A DNA stretch of 64,000 nt from Singulisphaera acidiphila DSM 18658 (GTDB lineage Bacteria; Planctomycetota; Planctomycetia; Isosphaerales; Isosphaeraceae), in the NCBI RefSeq assembly GCF_000242455.2, contig NC_019892.1, positions 496,001-560,000 of the forward strand, written 5' to 3'. Shown here piece after piece: positions 26,171 through 34,755 of this stretch; the stretch's first letter is position 1; every line of letters begins with the position of its first letter. The notes beneath the pieces are model-generated. The model made no database searches and had not been told where the DNA came from. It worked only from the letters and a program-made list of their open reading frames with translations. The translations under genes were made by a program, and so were the position numbers.

Positions 26171-27297
26171 GCGATCAACTTGGAGTTGGCATTGTCGGGG
26201 CGGGCATCGTCGGGTTGTCGCACGCCTATGCGGCGGCCCGTCGCGGGCATCGGGTGACCGTCTTCGAACGCAGCCCGGCCGCCTGCGGCGCCTCGATCCG
26301 GAATTTCGGGATGGTGTGGCCGATCGGCCAACCGGCCGGCGAGAGTCACGCGACTGCCCTTCGGAGCCGACGGATCTGGCTCGAGGTCGCGAAGGAGGCC
26401 GGGATCTGGGTCAACCCGTGCGGTTCGATCCATCTGGCCCACCGGGACGACGAATGGGACGTGCTCCGCGAGTTCGCCGAGATGGCCCCGGGCCTGGGTT
26501 ACGACTGCCACCTCCTGTCACCGGGCGAGGTCGTCGACCGGACCGACTTTGCAAACCCGGACGGCCTGCTCGGGGGCCTGTTCAGTCCCACCGAACTCTG
26601 CGTGAACCCGCGCAAGGTCATCCGCGAACTGCCCGGCTGGCTCGGGGACCGTTTCGGCGTCCAGTTCGAGTTCGGCACCACGATCGCCGAGGTCGGGTCG
26701 GGTTGGACCCGTGCATCGGGCGGGCGCCGCTGGGACTTCGACCGCGTCGTGGTCTGCGGGGGCGCTGATTTCGAGTCGTTGTTCCCCGACCTGTTCGCGT
26801 CGTCCGGCCTCCGACGTTGCAAGCTTCAGATGCTGAAGGTCGGGCCACCGGCTTCCGGGAGGCTTGGCCCGCACCTGGCAAGCGGTCTGACGTTGCGCCA
26901 CTACGCGAATTTCAACGCATGTGCCAGCCTCCCCCGGCTCCGAGAGCGCATCGCGGCCGAGACTCCCGAGCTTGACGCTTTCGGCATCCACGTGATGGTC
27001 TCGCAAAACGACGAGGGCGGGCTCATCCTCGGCGACTCGCACGAATACGACTCCGCCATCGAGCCTTTCGACAAGGCGGCGATCGACGATCTGATTCTGA
27101 GGGAGCTGCGCCGGGTGATCCGCCTGCCGGGCTGGGACGTCGCCGAGCGTTGGCACGGGGTTTACGCCAAGCACCCGACCCGGCCGAGCTATGACGCCGA
27201 GCCGATGCCGGGCGTCTTCATCCGCTCGGGGACGGGGGGATCGGGGATGACGATGGCATTCGGCCTGGCCGATCGTACCTGGGAGTTATGGTCATGA
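26167..27297 (+). CDS. FAD-dependent oxidoreductase of phosphonate clusters (TIGR03364/PbfD-like)
   Basis: A 376-residue DadA/glycine-oxidase-type flavoprotein. The dinucleotide motif GAGIVGL is at 11-17, followed by the VTVFERS strand end, ASIRNFGMVWPIGQPAG, and a C-terminal FAD motif (SGTGGSGMTMAFGLADR). This matches the family repeatedly found beside phosphonatases and shown in recent work to oxidise N-methyl-2-aminoethylphosphonate or 2-aminoethylphosphonate to phosphonoacetaldehyde. In this locus it could replace the transaminase PhnW. The start overlaps the HD gene stop and its stop overlaps the PhnX start, a fully coupled three-gene operon. Confidence 0.85.
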   Translation: MSDQLGVGIVGAGIVGLSHAYAAARRGHRVTVFERSPAACGASIRNFGMVWPIGQPAGESHATALRSRRIWLEVAKEAGIWVNPCGSIHLAHRDDEWDVLREFAEMAPGLGYDCHLLSPGEVVDRTDFANPDGLLGGLFSPTELCVNPRKVIRELPGWLGDRFGVQFEFGTTIAEVGSGWTRASGGRRWDFDRVVVCGGADFESLFPDLFASSGLRRCKLQMLKVGPPASGRLGPHLASGLTLRHYANFNACASLPRLRERIAAETPELDAFGIHVMVSQNDEGGLILGDSHEYDSAIEPFDKAAIDDLILRELRRVIRLPGWDVAERWHGVYAKHPTRPSYDAEPMPGVFIRSGTGGSGMTMAFGLADRTWELWS

Positions 27298-28106
27298 GCA
27301 GTCGACTCAAGGCGGTGATCTTCGATTGGGCCGGGACGACCGTGGACCACGGCAGCAGGGCCCCGGCCCGGGCATTCGTCGAGATCTTCGGGAAGAGCGG
27401 CGTCGCGATCGACGAGGCCGAGGCTCGGGGGCCGATGGGCAAGGCCAAGCGCGACCACATCGCCTCGATCCTCTTCCTCCCCCGGGTCTCGGCCGCCTGG
27501 CGCGAGGAACATGGGGCTCTGCCCGGCGAGGCCGACATCGATCGCCTCTACAACGACTTTCTGCCTCTGCAACTCGGGTCGATCGCCAACCACGCCGACG
27601 TGATCCCCGGCGTCCCCGAGGTCGTCGACGAGTGCCGCCGCCGGGGTCTCAAGATCGGGGGGACGACGGGCTACACACGCTCCCTGATGGACGTCCTGGA
27701 GCCGATCGCCCGCGACAATGGCTACTGCCCCGACGTATCGATCTGCGCCGACGACACGCCGCAAGGGCGTCCCGCACCCTGGATGCTCTTCCGAGCCGCC
27801 GAGCGGCTGGGCGTTTACCCCATGTCCTGCATCGTCGCCGTGGACGACACCTCCGTCGGCGTCGAGGCCGGGCGCAACGCGGGGGCTTGGGTCGTAGGTG
27901 TCACCCGGACAGGAAACGGTCTCGGCCTCTCGCGCGAGGAACTCGACCGGCTCGATCCCCACGCCCTGGGCGAGCGCCTGGCGGGCGTCGCGGCCGAACT
28001 GGAGCGGGCCGGGGCCCACTTCATCATCGAGAGTGTCGCCGACCTGCTCCCCGTGCTGGACCAGATCAACGAGCGGTTGGTCGAACGAGGCCGAGCCTTC
28101 CCGTAG
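27294..28106 (+). CDS. phnX: Phosphonoacetaldehyde hydrolase (phosphonatase)
   Basis: A 270-residue HAD-superfamily enzyme. The nucleophilic aspartate is D11 (VIFDWAGTTVDHG) and the Schiff-base lysine that defines phosphonatases is K52 in GPMGKAKRDH. Later motifs are GTTGYTRSLM, DDTPQGRPAPWM and VAVDDTSVGVEAG. It hydrolyses phosphonoacetaldehyde to acetaldehyde and phosphate in the cytoplasm. The ATG at 27294 overlaps the FAD-oxidase stop (ATGA). Length and residues match characterised PhnX enzymes, which makes it the firmest anchor for the function of the locus. Confidence 0.95.
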   Translation: MSSRLKAVIFDWAGTTVDHGSRAPARAFVEIFGKSGVAIDEAEARGPMGKAKRDHIASILFLPRVSAAWREEHGALPGEADIDRLYNDFLPLQLGSIANHADVIPGVPEVVDECRRRGLKIGGTTGYTRSLMDVLEPIARDNGYCPDVSICADDTPQGRPAPWMLFRAAERLGVYPMSCIVAVDDTSVGVEAGRNAGAWVVGVTRTGNGLGLSREELDRLDPHALGERLAGVAAELERAGAHFIIESVADLLPVLDQINERLVERGRAFP

Positions 28107-28293
28107 GCCGAGGCCCAACCGGCGCGTCAACGTCGGAGTCCGTCGATCACGCAGACATCGGGGCCCTCCGACGAGCCGGTGCGGGAAGAGTTGGCGAGAG
28201 GCGTCGCCGCTTCATTAGCGTCGGAATTCGCTGATGAATTCAAGGGCGAACCCGCGCTCGCAATGGGGCGGGTGGCCGTCGAGTGATGGGGAA

Positions 28294-28321
28294 CCGGAGC
28301 CGCTCTTTTTTGGGGCTCCGG
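28294..28321. terminator. Hairpin with T-rich loop between phnX and the desaturase
   Basis: Inverted repeat CCGGAGCC / GGCTCCGG with a 12-nt loop GCTCTTTTTTGG, between convergent genes. The architecture copies the hairpin at 16267-16306. It probably terminates transcription from either side. Confidence 0.6.
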
Positions 28322-28366
28322 CCCCCATGACAAGGAGGAGTGGCGAGTTGACCGTCGTCCGAGTGG

Positions 28367-29473
28367 TTACGCCGAGGGGACCAGTTCGGTCACCGGCACC
28401 GGTTCGAGCCGGCCCATCCGGTAGAGCCAACGGACGTGCGACGATAGGGCATCGCGGAAGGTCGGGTGAATCTGGTAAGGGATGCCGAAGTCTTTACAGG
28501 TGGCCTCGACGATCGGCGAGATCGCCGGGTAGTGGACGTGGCAGACCTTGGGGAACAGGTGATGCTCGATCTGATAGTTCAGGCCGCCGAGGTACCACGT
28601 CAGGAACCGGTTCCGAGGCGCGAAGTTGGCCGTGGTCCGCACCTGGTGCTCGGCCCAGCCCGCTTCCACCGAGTTGGACTCGGTGGTGGCGACATGCACC
28701 TCGGTTTCCTCCAGGCAATGCGCCAGTTGGAACGTCGTGGTCAGCACCGTGCCGAGCGTGAACGTGGTGAGCAGGTACAACCCCAGGACAGGCAACGTCG
28801 GATAGAGGATTAGCGGCAGAATCAGCGACCAGCCGTAGAAGAAGAGCTTGCCGAAGAGCGTGGCGATCAAGACCAGTCGGCTCGGCCTCGGAATCGGCAT
28901 GCCGCCGATGTCGCTGTTCACCAGGTCGCGATAGTCCGCGTAGAAGTGCCAGTTGGCGGGCAGGAGGCCATAAATAAACCAAATATAAATGTATTGGTAT
29001 TTGTGGTAACGCAGGAGGGGTTGGGTGGGCGCGAGCCGGAGGAAGGGTTCGATGTCGACGTCGACGTCGATCCCGGAGATGTTGGTGTAGGTGTGGTGGA
29101 CGATGTTGTGCTTCCAGTACCAGATGTAGGAGCTTCCGCCCATCACGTCGAGGCAACAGCCGAAGAGGCGGTTGACCCAGCGGTTTCGCGAGTAGCCGCC
29201 ATGGTTGGCGTCGTGTTGCACGCTGACGCCGATGCCGGCCATTCCCACCGCCAGGCAGATTGCGGCGATTGGGGTCAGCCACCAGGCGAGCGAGTTGGTG
29301 ATCAGCAAGAGGTAGGCGCTGACTGTCCAACTGAGCAGGATCGCCGACTTCAGATACATCCACGCGGCGTCACGCGGTGAGATCTGCACTCCTTCGAAGT
29401 ACTCGGCAACCCGGCGTTTGAGCTCGAGGTGGAATGCCCCGGAGCCCGGGAAATGAACCCGTATCGGTTCCAA
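28367..29473 (-). CDS. Membrane fatty acid desaturase
   Basis: A 368-residue integral membrane di-iron desaturase. The three histidine boxes are present: HDANH (87-91), HNIVHH (122-127) and QIEHH (301-305), the last with Gln as in front-end/delta desaturases, although no cytochrome b5 domain is attached. Four to five hydrophobic spans lie at about 42-83, 160-172 and 205-250. It would insert a double bond into acyl chains, using a separate electron donor. It is monocistronic. Regiospecificity cannot be read directly. Confidence 0.9.
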   Translation of the reverse strand: MEPIRVHFPGSGAFHLELKRRVAEYFEGVQISPRDAAWMYLKSAILLSWTVSAYLLLITNSLAWWLTPIAAICLAVGMAGIGVSVQHDANHGGYSRNRWVNRLFGCCLDVMGGSSYIWYWKHNIVHHTYTNISGIDVDVDIEPFLRLAPTQPLLRYHKYQYIYIWFIYGLLPANWHFYADYRDLVNSDIGGMPIPRPSRLVLIATLFGKLFFYGWSLILPLILYPTLPVLGLYLLTTFTLGTVLTTTFQLAHCLEETEVHVATTESNSVEAGWAEHQVRTTANFAPRNRFLTWYLGGLNYQIEHHLFPKVCHVHYPAISPIVEATCKDFGIPYQIHPTFRDALSSHVRWLYRMGRLEPVPVTELVPSA

Positions 29474-30109
29474 AGAATCACCCTTGATCTAGACGTTATG
29501 GAAGCGCTCTACGACGGGGCGAGCGGGCCGAGTGGGACCAGCACTCGATCCGCCGTCGCCGTCCGGCCTTGGCAAGCGAGGGAACGTCCGGTGACCGATC
29601 TCAATGCCAATCGCCGGATCGTCTGGCCAGGGCGCGACAGGGTCGCTTGGGCCAGGCTTATCGGTCGACGCAAGGTAGAGAATCGGGCCTTCCATTCCAA
29701 GTCTTGGGGGGCTGGTCGAGAGCGGCGGTGCCCTGGATCGAGGCGGGGGGTGGAACTTTGCCGGGTGGACGGCTCGTTCCGATCTTGCCCGCTTATCGCC
29801 TCGGGCGATGGATGCGAGCAAATATTTCAACGGATCGCACGGGCCAATTCAATAGCCCACTCGGCCGAACCGCTGGTAAACGCGTGGGAAAACATCACAC
29901 CTCATGGACCTGTAAGCCTTTACGGCCGATAAGGTTTCGACCTCAGGCACCAGGGACCTGGCGTGGCGGCGGCGGACAGGGCTGGCGTGACGCGCTGCAT
30001 CGCGTCGGTTATGCTCCTGATTCTCGAAAGATGGGCAAGAGTGGGGTTCTTCGCCGCCCTGGCACGGAAGAACTTTCCTTTGGCGAACCGTTCTGGAGGA
30101 GTCATCCCG
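29474..30109. other. Divergent intergenic region
   Basis: This 636-bp spacer lies between the desaturase and the esterase-like gene and should carry both promoters. Open frames in it are compositional and show no domains. A small inverted repeat (CACCAGGGACCTGG, near 29948) is present. No RNA gene is recognised. Confidence 0.35.
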
Positions 30110-31135
30110 ATGCGCTCTCTGGCGTTCCTCTCGCGACGAGTCCTTGCATGCACGCTGGTGGTGATGCTCTTCGGAGCGTCCACGAGCCGCCCGGCTCTGT
30201 CTCAGGCCCCGAAGCCGGAGGAGAAGGCGAAGGCCAAGGCGAAAGCCAGCATTCCTCAACAACCGCCGACGTTCGCCAACGTGCCGTATGGGGACCATGC
30301 ACGCGAGGTCCTCGACTTCTACAAGGCGGAGTCGGCGACCCCGACCCCCTTGGTCGTCTACATCCACGGTGGCGGCTGGATGAATGGGGACAAGGCGCGG
30401 GTCGGCACCGTCGATTTGAAGAAGCTGCTGGCTCAGGGGATCTCGGTCGCGGCGATCAATTACCGGTTCCTTCCCCAGGCCTACGAGGCCGACGTCAAAC
30501 CGCCCGTCAAGTGGCCGCTCGAAGACGCGGCGCGGGCGGTTCAATTCCTCCGGTCCAAGGCCGAGGAGTGGAACATCGACAAGACGCGCGTGGCGGCCAC
30601 CGGCGGGTCGGCCGGCGCCTGCTCGTCGCTCTGGCTGGCCATGCACGACGACCTGGCCAAGCCCGACAACTCCGATCCGGTGGCCCGCGAGTCGACCCGG
30701 CTGACCTGCGCGGCGGTCGTCGGCGCGCAGACGGCTCTCGACGCCAAGCAACTCCGGTCGTGGATTCCCAACATGGCCTACGGCGGTCACGCCTTCGGCT
30801 TCTGGAAACAAGGGCAGAATCGCACGATCGAGTTCCAGGCGTTTCACGACCACCGCGATGAGGTCTTGCCCTGGATCAAGGAGTATTCTCCCTATGAGCA
30901 TGCCAGCGCGGGGGACCCTCCCGTCTACCTGGATTACCCGGCGCAGGACAAGCCCGCCAAGGTCGGTGAGGACCAGCGCGATCCGACCCACTCGGCCGTC
31001 CTCGGCCTGATGCTTCAAGAGAAGCTCAAGCAAGAGGGCGTCGAAGCCCACCTCAACTACCCGGGGCAAACCGACCCGGATTATGCCAACGGCACCGAGT
31101 TCCTGATCGCCAAGCTCAAGCCGGCGCGGCCGTAA
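30110..31135 (+). CDS. Secreted alpha/beta hydrolase (HGGG-type esterase)
   Basis: A 341-residue exported esterase/lipase-like protein. GGAGGA lies nine bases before the ATG at 30110, which opens a signal peptide (VLACTLVVMLFGASTSRPAL) and a KAKAKAKA linker. The oxyanion motif HGGGW is at 86-90 and the nucleophile S167 is in TGGSAGA, the hormone-sensitive-lipase/BD-FAE style. The acid/His pair is less clear; HLNYPGQTDPDY replaces the usual HG-F--H ending. It would cleave small esters or feruloyl/acetyl groups in the periplasm. Monocistronic. Confidence 0.82.
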   Translation: MRSLAFLSRRVLACTLVVMLFGASTSRPALSQAPKPEEKAKAKAKASIPQQPPTFANVPYGDHAREVLDFYKAESATPTPLVVYIHGGGWMNGDKARVGTVDLKKLLAQGISVAAINYRFLPQAYEADVKPPVKWPLEDAARAVQFLRSKAEEWNIDKTRVAATGGSAGACSSLWLAMHDDLAKPDNSDPVARESTRLTCAAVVGAQTALDAKQLRSWIPNMAYGGHAFGFWKQGQNRTIEFQAFHDHRDEVLPWIKEYSPYEHASAGDPPVYLDYPAQDKPAKVGEDQRDPTHSAVLGLMLQEKLKQEGVEAHLNYPGQTDPDYANGTEFLIAKLKPARP

Positions 31136-31148
31136 GGTCGGCGCTTTA

Positions 31149-31202
31149 CCAGGCGAGCGATCAGTCGACAACGGTCCCTTCGTTGTCTCACGGTTCGCCT
31201 GG
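31149..31202. terminator. Extended hairpin between convergent genes
   Basis: Nested inverted repeats: outer CCAGGCGA / TCGCCTGG and inner GACAACG / CGTTGTC with a 7-nt loop. It lies between the esterase (plus) and the C13-like gene (minus), consistent with a bidirectional terminator that also ends the long MoxR operon. Confidence 0.65.
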
Positions 31203-31222
31203 AATCGAAGAAATTCCCCATT

Positions 31223-32206
31223 TCAGGGCTTGCGCTCGGTGGTCGCTGTGGGCATTGCGCGATAGAGCTTGGCTAGCTCGGTCATCAAGGGTTCGAGGCG
31301 TTCGTAGTAGGTGTCGGCGGCCAGCTTCGCCTTTTCGTCGCGCAGGGCGGCGATGGAGCGTTCGAGCTGGTCGCGTTTCTGACGGATCTCCGCCGGCAGC
31401 TTGCGCTCGCGATCGCTGGGGATGAGGACGAACTGGTTGGCGCGGATGCCGTCCAGGGGGGCTCCGTCCTTGGCTCGCCGGGTAGCGCGGACGCCGCGAA
31501 ACCAGTCGGCCGGTGTGCCCAGCTTGTCGCCGTTATCGTCGAGAAGGGCGTGCTCGGTGGCGAGCTGCGACTGGGCGCGATACGATTCCTCGACCCGGCC
31601 ACCGGCCGTCAGGTACGCTTCAAGGAGCGAGACCTGCCCGTCCTTATCCAGGTCGGCGCTGGGGTTGGCGATCGCTTCGGCGAGGTACTGGCCGAAGCGG
31701 GCGTAGTTTTGCTCGTTGCCGCTCCGGGTCGCGGTGATGATGACGCGGTCGGGGCCTGAGAGGCGATTGAGGAACGGACCGCTCGCCGAGGCGCAGTTGA
31801 TGAACGCGACCGGGCGCTGGAGCGGCTTGAGCCATTCGAAGAGCTCGAGGTCGGTTACATCCGGCCCCCGCAGGTTGAACTTGGCCTCGCGGCCGTCGAA
31901 AGTGCCGTGGCCGATCAGCACGATCCAGAGCGGTTCCCGGCTGGTGCCGGCCTTGGCTTTCTCGGCCAGGATCGACTGCAAGCGATCGTGGTCGGTGGTG
32001 CCCGACTCTCGGCCCAGGCCGATTGCGATCGCTTCGGCGTCCGCCTTCTCGGTGGCGGCCTGCCACTGGCTGGCCCACTGGTGGAACCGGGACTCGTACT
32101 CCGAGCTGCCCGGAGCGCCGACGACGATGAGGACGCACGGCCGATCGCCGGTCTCGGCGGTTGTTGTCGTTGCCAGGCTCAGGCAGATCGCAAGCAATGT
32201 GGTCAT
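31223..32206 (-). CDS. Exported caspase/legumain (C13)-like protein with an EF-hand loop
   Basis: A 327-residue protein with an N-terminal signal peptide (MTTLLAICLSLATTTTAETG). It carries a caspase-clan dyad: H100 in WIVLIGHGTFDG and C138 in VAFINCASASG, the spacing and strand context of C13/gingipain/caspase-type cysteine peptidases. ITATRSGNEQNYARFGQYLA follows, as in bacterial C13-like proteins. Residues 185-196 are a textbook EF-hand calcium loop (D185, D187, D189, G190, E196). A coiled-coil-like tail ends the chain. It is the last gene of the seven-gene MoxR operon, 30 bp after the VWA gene. Proteolytic activity is inferred. Confidence 0.75.
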   Translation of the reverse strand: MTTLLAICLSLATTTTAETGDRPCVLIVVGAPGSSEYESRFHQWASQWQAATEKADAEAIAIGLGRESGTTDHDRLQSILAEKAKAGTSREPLWIVLIGHGTFDGREAKFNLRGPDVTDLELFEWLKPLQRPVAFINCASASGPFLNRLSGPDRVIITATRSGNEQNYARFGQYLAEAIANPSADLDKDGQVSLLEAYLTAGGRVEESYRAQSQLATEHALLDDNGDKLGTPADWFRGVRATRRAKDGAPLDGIRANQFVLIPSDRERKLPAEIRQKRDQLERSIAALRDEKAKLAADTYYERLEPLMTELAKLYRAMPTATTERKP

Positions 32207-32236
32207 GATGATTTCAGAAAAAAATATGCAAAAATA

Positions 32237-34594
32237 TTATACAAGGCCATTAACGCGTCGGACGCCCCATTCGGCCGTCAGGCAGACGATGGCGATGAGG
32301 AAATAGAGCGGTTGATGCCACAACGGCGAGGTCCACGGTTCGTTGATCGGCGCGTGGCGTGACGAGAGGCTGGCGACGAACGGGGCGAGTTGGTCGCCGT
32401 CCACCACTTCCCCCTTGGTCTTGGCCGCGATCGATTCGAGGAATTCCCGGTCGGGTGTGAGGCGGGCGAATTCGTCGGCCGAGGGCTGGGCGGCCCAGCC
32501 GGCTTCCTTCTCGCCGATGGTGCTGCCGTCAGGCGCGTTGGCGGTGGTCGTGACGCGGTAGGCGCCGGGCTGCTTGGTGACGTAGGTCGCCGTGTAGGCG
32601 CCGGCCTCGTTGCGGTCGGGCTCGCCGTCCAGGGTCAGGTCGTCGCCTCCGGGCAGGCTGATTTTGAAGGTGACCTTAGCATTGTCGAGCGGTCGGTACT
32701 CGGCGTCGCGGACCCGGGTCGTGAGCACGACGGCGGGGGCGGTCGAGTCGGCCTTGGGATGGACGTTGACCTCGACCTGGCCCGGGACGTCGCCGACCAG
32801 CCAGCGGACGGTCTGCCGCCACGAGCGTTCGAGGTCGCTCTCGGCCGGATCCTGACGGTGCAGGCCCCAGCGCCAGAGGTCGCCGATCATCAGGGCCGCG
32901 ACGTGCCCCTTGCCGAACTGCTGGGCCACGAGCGCGGGGGCGAGGTCGCCTGTGGCGTTGCGGACCTGCGCGAGCACGGCCGCCCCCGGCTTGATGGTGC
33001 CGACCTGGCTGAGCGTGCGGAAGGGGGGCATCGTCGCGAGCCGTTGCCGCTCCTCCTCCTCGGTCTTTCGCGTTCTGACCCAGGGTTGGAGCCAACCTTC
33101 ACGGGTGAGCACCAGTTGATGGTCGGCCAGGGCGGGGATCGTGGCGGGCCGGTTGAGGTAGACGGGCAAGAGCTCGCCGACCGGGTTACGGTCGTACTTG
33201 CCGTCGGCGAACGAGTCGGGGCCGCCAAGCATCAAGAGGCCGCCGCCGCGTTGGCTCACGAAGTTGCGGAGCAGGCCGAGCTGGTCCTGGGTGAAGAACT
33301 CGGCCTCGACGTCGTCGAGCACGACCGCGTGGTAACGGTACAACTCGTCGGCCGTTTTGGGGAATCCGTCGCGAAGTTCGACCTCGTCGCGCGTGCCCAG
33401 GCGGACGAGGACCGGTTGGTCGACCGGCTCGGCCGTATCGGCGTCGGGGTTCTCGAACCCGTCGAACAGCGGCGAGGCCGACGAGGTCCGCGCGCTCCGG
33501 AAATCGAACTTGGGCTGGCGCTTGGCGATCCGGATCAGGCCGACGAGCTCGACCTGCTCGTCGTCGGCCAGCGCGCGGCGAAGGAACTTGAACTCCCAGT
33601 TGGGCCGCCCGCTCACGTAGAGCACCCGGTAAGGGCCGCTCCCCTGGTCGACGACGATCAGCCGGCTGTTGTTGGCGAGCGTCTGCTCCTCGGAAGATTC
33701 ACTTTTGCTGGCTTGCTTCGTCTTTTTCTCGTCCGAGGCGGCGAACGCGCGGACGCGGTAGACGCTGACCCCTTTCCGCTCGGGGCGGAACTGGAACCGG
33801 AAGTTGAGCGGCTTGGCGTCCCCGGTCGCTTTCGCCTCCAGCCGCTCGATGTCTCGGTCAGCCTCGTCGGTGACGACGGCGACGATCGTCTCCCCCTTGA
33901 AGCCGGTGGCCGTGACGTCGGCCCGGACGACGACGGGGGCCGACTCGAAGTTGGTCTGGCTGATCGAGACGTTGGCGACGCCGATGTCCTTGGCGACCCC
34001 TTGCGCAGGGGGGACCACGGGATAGATCGGCGGCAAGCCCGGCCAGTCGAGCTCTCCGACGTCGGTTCGATTGCCGTCGGTGAAGAGCAAAACGCCGGCG
34101 AGCGGCAGGCCGCGGAACCGCTTCGACAGCGCGGAGAGCGACGAGGTCAGCGTGGTCCCCGTGCCGTCGAACGTCAGGGTGTCGAAGCCGTCCACCGCGC
34201 GGAGGTGCGAGTCGAACGCATAGTTGCGCACGTCGAAGTCTTGTCCGAGCCGGGTCTTCCAACTCGACTCCTTGGCGAGCCGGTTGCGCACCCAATCGCC
34301 CCTGGTCTGCGGATCCTTGCCGTCTCGGATCAGGAGGCTCTGGCTGTTATCGGCCAGGATCACGAACGCGTTCGCCCCGCGCCGGGGGCGCGTGCCGGTC
34401 AGCAGCGGTTCCAGCAGGCTGAGGGCCAGGGCCGTGAAGCCGGCGGCTTTGAGAAGAGCCCCGGCCATTTTCACGGAGCGTGTCGTGTGCGCCCGCCCGT
34501 AGCTCCAGAGGAGCGAGACGGTCGCGACCCCGATGATGAGGCCGGCACCGGCCAGCCATTGCGGCGATCCCCAGATGATGGAAGGCATCGTCAT
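32237..34594 (-). CDS. Large membrane protein with VWA-like and amidotransferase-like domains
   Basis: A 785-residue protein with two N-terminal membrane helices (about 13-30 and 43-62), then a VWA-like region whose metal site reads D82-N-S84-Q-S86. A class I glutamine-amidotransferase-like fold follows at about 400-560 (DELYRYHAVVLDDVEAEFFT, RGGGLLMLGGPDSFADGKYD) without a clear catalytic Cys, and an Ig-like C-terminal region precedes a final membrane helix (PLYFLIAIVCLTAEWGVRRV). Proteins of this build accompany BatA/MoxR operons. Start could be 34594 or the second ATG at 34588. It follows DUF4175 by 161 bp on the same strand. Confidence 0.8.
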   Translation of the reverse strand: MTMPSIIWGSPQWLAGAGLIIGVATVSLLWSYGRAHTTRSVKMAGALLKAAGFTALALSLLEPLLTGTRPRRGANAFVILADNSQSLLIRDGKDPQTRGDWVRNRLAKESSWKTRLGQDFDVRNYAFDSHLRAVDGFDTLTFDGTGTTLTSSLSALSKRFRGLPLAGVLLFTDGNRTDVGELDWPGLPPIYPVVPPAQGVAKDIGVANVSISQTNFESAPVVVRADVTATGFKGETIVAVVTDEADRDIERLEAKATGDAKPLNFRFQFRPERKGVSVYRVRAFAASDEKKTKQASKSESSEEQTLANNSRLIVVDQGSGPYRVLYVSGRPNWEFKFLRRALADDEQVELVGLIRIAKRQPKFDFRSARTSSASPLFDGFENPDADTAEPVDQPVLVRLGTRDEVELRDGFPKTADELYRYHAVVLDDVEAEFFTQDQLGLLRNFVSQRGGGLLMLGGPDSFADGKYDRNPVGELLPVYLNRPATIPALADHQLVLTREGWLQPWVRTRKTEEEERQRLATMPPFRTLSQVGTIKPGAAVLAQVRNATGDLAPALVAQQFGKGHVAALMIGDLWRWGLHRQDPAESDLERSWRQTVRWLVGDVPGQVEVNVHPKADSTAPAVVLTTRVRDAEYRPLDNAKVTFKISLPGGDDLTLDGEPDRNEAGAYTATYVTKQPGAYRVTTTANAPDGSTIGEKEAGWAAQPSADEFARLTPDREFLESIAAKTKGEVVDGDQLAPFVASLSSRHAPINEPWTSPLWHQPLYFLIAIVCLTAEWGVRRVNGLV

Positions 34595-34755
34595 CGACTG
34601 CGTCTCATTTGGCCGTCACTGGACTTGTTCACAAGTTGTGGAAAGCAATCAAGCAGGCCGTGGCCACGTCGCCACCCGGTCTCGGTCACTCTTTCCCCAA
34701 GGCTTTTCCCGTGGTGGGCCGTGCCCTTCTCTTCCTGGTTCTTTCTCCAGGCGGA

